From Solanum dulcamara (lineage: Eukaryota > Streptophyta > Magnoliopsida > Solanales > Solanaceae), in contig NC_077237.1 in NCBI RefSeq assembly GCF_947179165.1, positions 60,309,523 to 60,373,522 of the forward strand: 64,000 nt of DNA, written 5' to 3'. A program made the translations under genes and the position numbers. Positions 59,804 to 64,000 of the stretch are shown piece after piece; the first letter of the stretch is position 1; each line of letters starts with the position of its first letter. Under the pieces are notes generated by a model, which saw only the letters and a program-made list of their open reading frames with translations, had not been told where the DNA came from and made no database searches.

Positions 59804-62127
59804 TGTTGTGACACCCTAAGGTATCCTAGCTTAGACTCCTTAGAATAGCCATGAAGAAACTGAGCAAGACCTTCAAAACTGTGACCCACGACTAAGACCC
59901 TATGAACTGTAGACAAAGCTACGAGTCATAGGTGAGGTTCGTATGTCACTCATACATTTAGGGAGATTTTAGTTTTGTTGAGACCCTTCTATGGTTGACT
60001 TTTGTGGCCCGTAGAAGTTTCAATGATTTGTAGGAAGCATCCGTAGAAGAGGTACTAAGACCAAAACTCAAGCTCATTCTCACAAACTATTTCTACGATA
60101 CGTTGAAGGGTCTGCGACCTATAGAAGCGACTCGTAGACCCAATGTCACAATTCAAGTAGCTACTTGAAATTAGACCAAGCTCCTATGAACAGGGTCTAT
60201 GACCCATAGCAAGTTCTACAACCTATAGAATTGTTCGTAGACCCCAAGTCTCATAGTCCCTTCTATGGCCCATAGAAGGGTCTACGACCCATAAAATGGG
60301 TTCGTAGACTCAACATTTTCAATTCTAGTGAAGTCTAACTTTGGTACACAGTTCCTACGACCAGTCTTTATGGCCCGTATGAGTTCATATGGTCTGTAGG
60401 TCGACCCATAAATGGCCAAGTAACAATTTTAATAAAGGGTAGTTTGGTCTTTTCCCACCTTTTCCAAACTAAAACCCTGATATTTTAGGACTAAAATAGT
60501 CCCTTATCAATACCCTACGTGTTTCCCCCCTCATTAATACTTAAAAGATTTAGAGAAAGGTTTGGAGAGGAGATAAAGCTAGGTTCAGGCATTTTAATCA
60601 AATTCTTCTAGTTTCGCCAGGAATGCCATTCTTAGCTATGTAAGGCTAGTCATAACATTAGACTAAGTTTGTACTCCTTCCCTAATCTTTGATCAACTAG
60701 AGTGAGTTTAAGTTTGAGTTTAATCCCGTTATATTGAGTTTTAGAGTAAGTTATGAGTATTTCCCATTAAGTTCTCATCATATTCAATTCTATTGTGATT
60801 ATTCCTGTATTATGAGTTCTTGAATTGTTGTTCATGCTTACATTCACAAGAACCCTAGTTGAGTATTTACAATTGCTTTCACTATGCATTGTTGAGTTAA
60901 AGAATGATGTTTTCTTGTCTTAATTGAGAAAGAAGTTCTAAGCATATTATATCACTAGAGTTATAAAACTTTGTATTACTGAGTTTATGCATGCTTCTTC
61001 TCAAGTCTAAATGAGTTGGAGAATTATGCACTTATTTATCTTGAGATTGAGTTGAGGAACAAAAACTATATTTTTATACATTTACCAAGATTGAGAAGTA
61101 TAACTATTTTAAGAGAACGTAGTGAGTTTGTGAGGAGTTGAGTTAAAGTGAGTAAAGTGCAATGAGACTAAATGAGATATTATTTTGAGTATTTTCATTC
61201 ACCTTAGTATATGAGTGTTATTGCATAATTTTTGACAGTAGAATTGAGCACCAATTTGGGTAAGAGTTTAGATAACTCAAACCTCATAACTTACGTAGCT
61301 AGCATAGGATAGGATCATGTCGTTGGTTCAAGCGACTCCTCACTTCAGTCGCTAATATATACTTTTATATGGATCCATGAGATGAGTTTGCATCCCTTAT
61401 CCTGGCAAGGTATTGGATAACTGTAGCAGGGAGAGTAATTCATTGTATCATCACGATGCTCATACTGATGGTTGTTGATTAGAGAAACTCTCCAGAAGAG
61501 AAAACATTATTTTTATATTGAGTTGCATACATTTACTTTTATTTTGCTAAGCATTGACTTAATTTCATATTTGCATTCTTTATTTAAGTTGATGTACTTC
61601 AGTGTTCATTCTAGTTGAGCATGAGTGGGTATGTTTCCTTTAAGGTATTTTACATACTGTACGTTCCATGATTTGACACGTCTTTCAATTCTTCATCATT
61701 TAATCATGCATATATATGTGGTAGAGATCCTCAATAGGAGGATCGTCGAAGATCACATTAAACCAGCTTGTTGGTGAGACCTCCAAGCTTTTAAAGGAGC
61801 TCCTTTAGTTTAATCAGTCTTTATTATTAGTTCTTGAGGTAGTTGTGAACCTTTCTCGGTCTAGATTCATTAGAGGCTTCATAGATTGAGTAGAAATTTA
61901 TTTTCAGTTTTTCTGAGATTATGTTTATAAACATTGAGTTATTCTATATTAAGAGTATTTTTATCCTATTACTTAATAAGTGATGTTCATGTTTTTGAAT
62001 TGCCCATCTGAGTTACTTCTGCTATGAATTAAGTCGTTCACTTATTAGTTAGGTCCAGGGTTTTCTTGGGAACTAGCAATAGTTTCCAAGTGCCGACCAC
62101 ACTAAGGTGTAGACTCGAGCCATGAAA
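59804..62127 (+). mobile_element. 5' LTR of a + strand Ty3/gypsy element, about 2.3 kb
   Basis: Starts TGTTGTGACACCCTAAGGTA near 59,804-59,807 and ends at GACTCGAGCCATGAAA (62,112-62,127), whose ancestral form is probably ...CATGACA. A primer site and gag follow. Near 60,000-60,420 there is a field of CTACGACCCATAG/CTATGGCCCATAG palindrome-like words. Confidence 0.78.
60000..60420. repeat. CTAYGGCCCATAG palindrome field in the LTR
   Basis: Repeated words: GGGTCTGCGACCTATAGAAG, GGGTCTATGACCCATAG, TCCCTTCTATGGCCCATAGA, GGGTCTACGACCCATAAAAT and TGGCCCGTATGAG. Imperfect palindromes centred on GGCCC or GACCC, 20-60 bp apart. Confidence 0.75.
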
Positions 62128-62130
62128 AAC

Positions 62131-62344
62131 TTTATATCAGAGCACAAAGTTCAAAATTCATAGGATGTCTATGATGCCGAGTCTAGTAGTATCCTCTTAA
62201 TTAGTGTGAAGTGCACCACATCTATAATGGAGAGGCAACAAGACTTTAGGAATTATGTCAGTTCTTTTATACTCTAAATTCATGCAATAGAGTTTAACTT
62301 TATAAAAGTTTCTTCTAACTCGTGTGTTTATACGTTTCCAAATC
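62131..62344 (+). other. Decayed Met primer site and leader
   Basis: TTTATATCAGAGCACAAAGT (from 62,131) corresponds to a Met-type site TTGGTATCAGAGCAC with two G changes. The leader holds GTGAAGTGCACCACATCTATA (62,208), which is also seen near the primer site of the minus-strand element (53,870-53,895, inverted). Confidence 0.7.
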
Positions 62345-63640
62345 ATGCCTCCGATGCCATATCAGTCAGAAGAACATCACCAACTTTGATATCCTACTGA
62401 CTACTATCCCTTTACCATACAGAATGTAGAAAAGGAATACGAGTAGCGGAACAAGAGCATAACAATAGAAATCAAGAGGTTCCACAGACCTTTATTGCTC
62501 AGCCTACCATTACTTCTGAGGCGGAGTTTAGAGAAGCTATCACTATGCTCACATAGTTGATGGCTGCCCAGTCAGGTTGTTAGAGTACTCTAGTCCCTAT
62601 CTCTAATTCTCAAGAGCTTTTAGTTGCTACGAGGATTAGAGACTTCTTGAGGATGAACTCACTAGTTTTCACCAGGTACAAGGTTGAGGAGGATCCCCAG
62701 AACATCATCAACAAATTATGGAAGATTCTTAAGGCTATGAATGCGATAAATATTGAAGGAGTTCAATTTATTTCTTACCAGCTCAAAGATATAGCCAATG
62801 TTTGGTACAACTAATAGGAGGAGAGTCGTGGTGAGGATTCTAAGCCTGTTGTATGGGATGAGTTTAAGAGTGCATTCCTAGACTACTTCTTTCCCTGAGA
62901 GCTGAGGGAAGCAAAAGTTGAAGAGTTTGTTAATCTAAAACAAGAGGGGTTGATGGTAAAAGAGTGCATTGTTAAGTTCATCCAAATGTCTAGGTATGCT
63001 TTAGATATGGTTCTGGATGTGAAGTCAAAGATGAGGAAGTTTGTCTCTGTCCTGGCCAAATATATGAAAAAAGAGTGCAAGGTTGCCTTGTTGATTTGAC
63101 ATACACTCCTCCAAACTCATGGTGTATGCATAACAAGGTTGAAGAGGATAAAAGGTAATATAGAGATGAGCACCAACATAAGAAGGCCAGGTTTGCACAT
63201 AATGAGACTAACCACTAGAGGAATGGTAATGGAAACTAGTCGCTATTTCAAATGAGATCTTTAGGCTATGGACCTTCATTAGTGAGTGCACCGACATTGA
63301 AAAATAGGAATATCAGATATCTTAAAGTAACTAGTACTGCAGAGCTCAAAGTTCTCAATCTTAGAGAAGTGTGGCCCAAGGTTCTTCACATAAGAAACAT
63401 TGTGGTAAATATAGTAGACTCCATTTAGGAGAGTGTCGTGATGCAACTAGTGGCTGCTATAAGTATGGTCCGATGGGTTACTACATAAGAGACTACCCGT
63501 CAAATAGAAAAGGAAATGGGGGCAACAAGTCCCAATCTTCTTCAGCAGTACCATCTGATAGAGTTGGCTGGAGGGGTACTACTTCAGGGGAAAGTGGAGG
63601 TTCAACCCATCTGTATGCTATGGCAAGTCACCAAGATTAA
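62345..63640 (+). pseudogene. Gypsy gag (Del/Tekay-like), degraded
   Basis: Begins MPPMPYQSEEHHQL at 62,345. Legible patches in shifting frames include a capsid-like core at about 62,640-62,900 (RDFLRMN, DPQN, YQLKDIANVWYN, SAFLDYFFP) and the Arg/Glu-rich region 62,900-63,060. The frame 63,371-63,640 carries a zinc knuckle changed to CYKYGPMGYYIRDYP: three of four metal ligands have become Tyr. Many stops. It would form the virus-like particle. Confidence 0.8.
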
Positions 63641-64000
63641 GAGAACTCGCTAGATGTTGTCACTGGTATTCTTAAAGTTCTTTCTTATGATGATTATGCT
63701 TTACTTGATTCTAAGTTCAACTCTGTCCTTTGTGACTCCATATATAGCTGTGAAGTTTGGGATCCGTCTCAGACGTCTTTTAGAGCCCTTCAGTATTTCT
63801 ACTCCTTTTGGTGAGTCCATCCTAGATAATAGAGTCCATAGCTATTGTATAGTTTCCATCTATCATTAAGACACCACAACCAACTTAGTTAAGTTGGATA
63901 TGGTAGATTTCGATGTCATTCTTGGCATGGACTAGCTTTATGCTTGTTATGCCTCAGTCGATTGTAGAACTTGAATTGTCAAATTTTAGTTTCCCAATGA
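63641..64000 (+). pseudogene. Gypsy protease, running off the window
   Basis: DVVTGILKVLSYDDYALLD (from about 63,653), then a frameshift near 63,720 into LSFVTPYIAVKFGI, and toward the end LDMVDFDVILGMD and CYASVDC. This is the aspartic protease region that follows gag in Del/Tekay-like elements. The catalytic Asp codon survives (LLD at about 63,710), but the usual following triad is lost at the frameshift. Pol lies beyond the window. Confidence 0.75.

Overview
This is plant nuclear DNA, almost certainly from a member of the Solanaceae. It holds SINEs of types known from that family (a TTG-tailed SolS/TS-like copy and an Au-type copy), long-LTR Ty3/gypsy elements with initiator-tRNA-Met primer sites, and a Tat/Ogre-like element with an upstream ORF1. 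Apart from one host gene of four exons, nearly everything is mobile or repetitive DNA, most of it decayed. No rRNA, tRNA, CRISPR or organellar sequence was seen.

Layout. 1-725: AT-rich tandem array (unit about 73-74 bp) carrying a SINE with an 18-bp target duplication. 726-4,290: gypsy LTR plus primer site. 4,290-6,450: short fragments, a hAT-like MITE region and a T-rich arm. 6,282-44,046: an array of small palindromes (GATACCA...TGGTATC), split by a solo LTR of a Tat/Ogre-like element. That LTR (about 5.2 kb when reassembled, + strand) starts at 7,402 and ends at 43,878. It has been opened by four later insertions: a 9.5-kb L1-type LINE (9,567-19,062, - strand), an Au SINE (19,157-19,333), a 3.0-kb gypsy solo LTR (19,450-22,455) and an 18.6-kb Tat/Ogre-like element (24,380-42,996, - strand) whose own 5.27-kb 5' LTR is of the same family as the LTR it landed in. 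The Tat element reads 5' LTR, primer site, ORF1, gag, protease plus G-patch, RT-RNase H, second RNase H and integrase, followed by a 3' region rich in minisatellites. No 3' LTR is visible.

44,047-48,780: A-rich arm, MITE pieces, a gypsy LTR and AT-rich spacer. 48,810-51,300: the gene island. NHP2 (155-aa H/ACA snoRNP subunit, - strand, four exons with canonical splice sites and a telo-box/TGGGCC promoter) lies next to an unidentified exon-like fragment on the + strand. 51,360-53,580: AT-rich DNA with two more blocks of the palindrome family. 53,580-64,000: gypsy LTR pieces in both orientations, an Athila-like LTR end with primer site and gag remnant, and a + strand gypsy element (LTR 59,804-62,127, then gag and protease) running off the right edge.

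Functionally, only NHP2 looks able to make a conserved protein. The transposon reading frames carry stops and frameshifts, many consistent with C-to-T decay of methylated cytosines. The value of the rest is as a record of insertion order: palindrome array first, then the + Tat LTR, then the LINE, gypsy solo LTR and - strand Tat element inside it, with the SINEs as separate late insertions.
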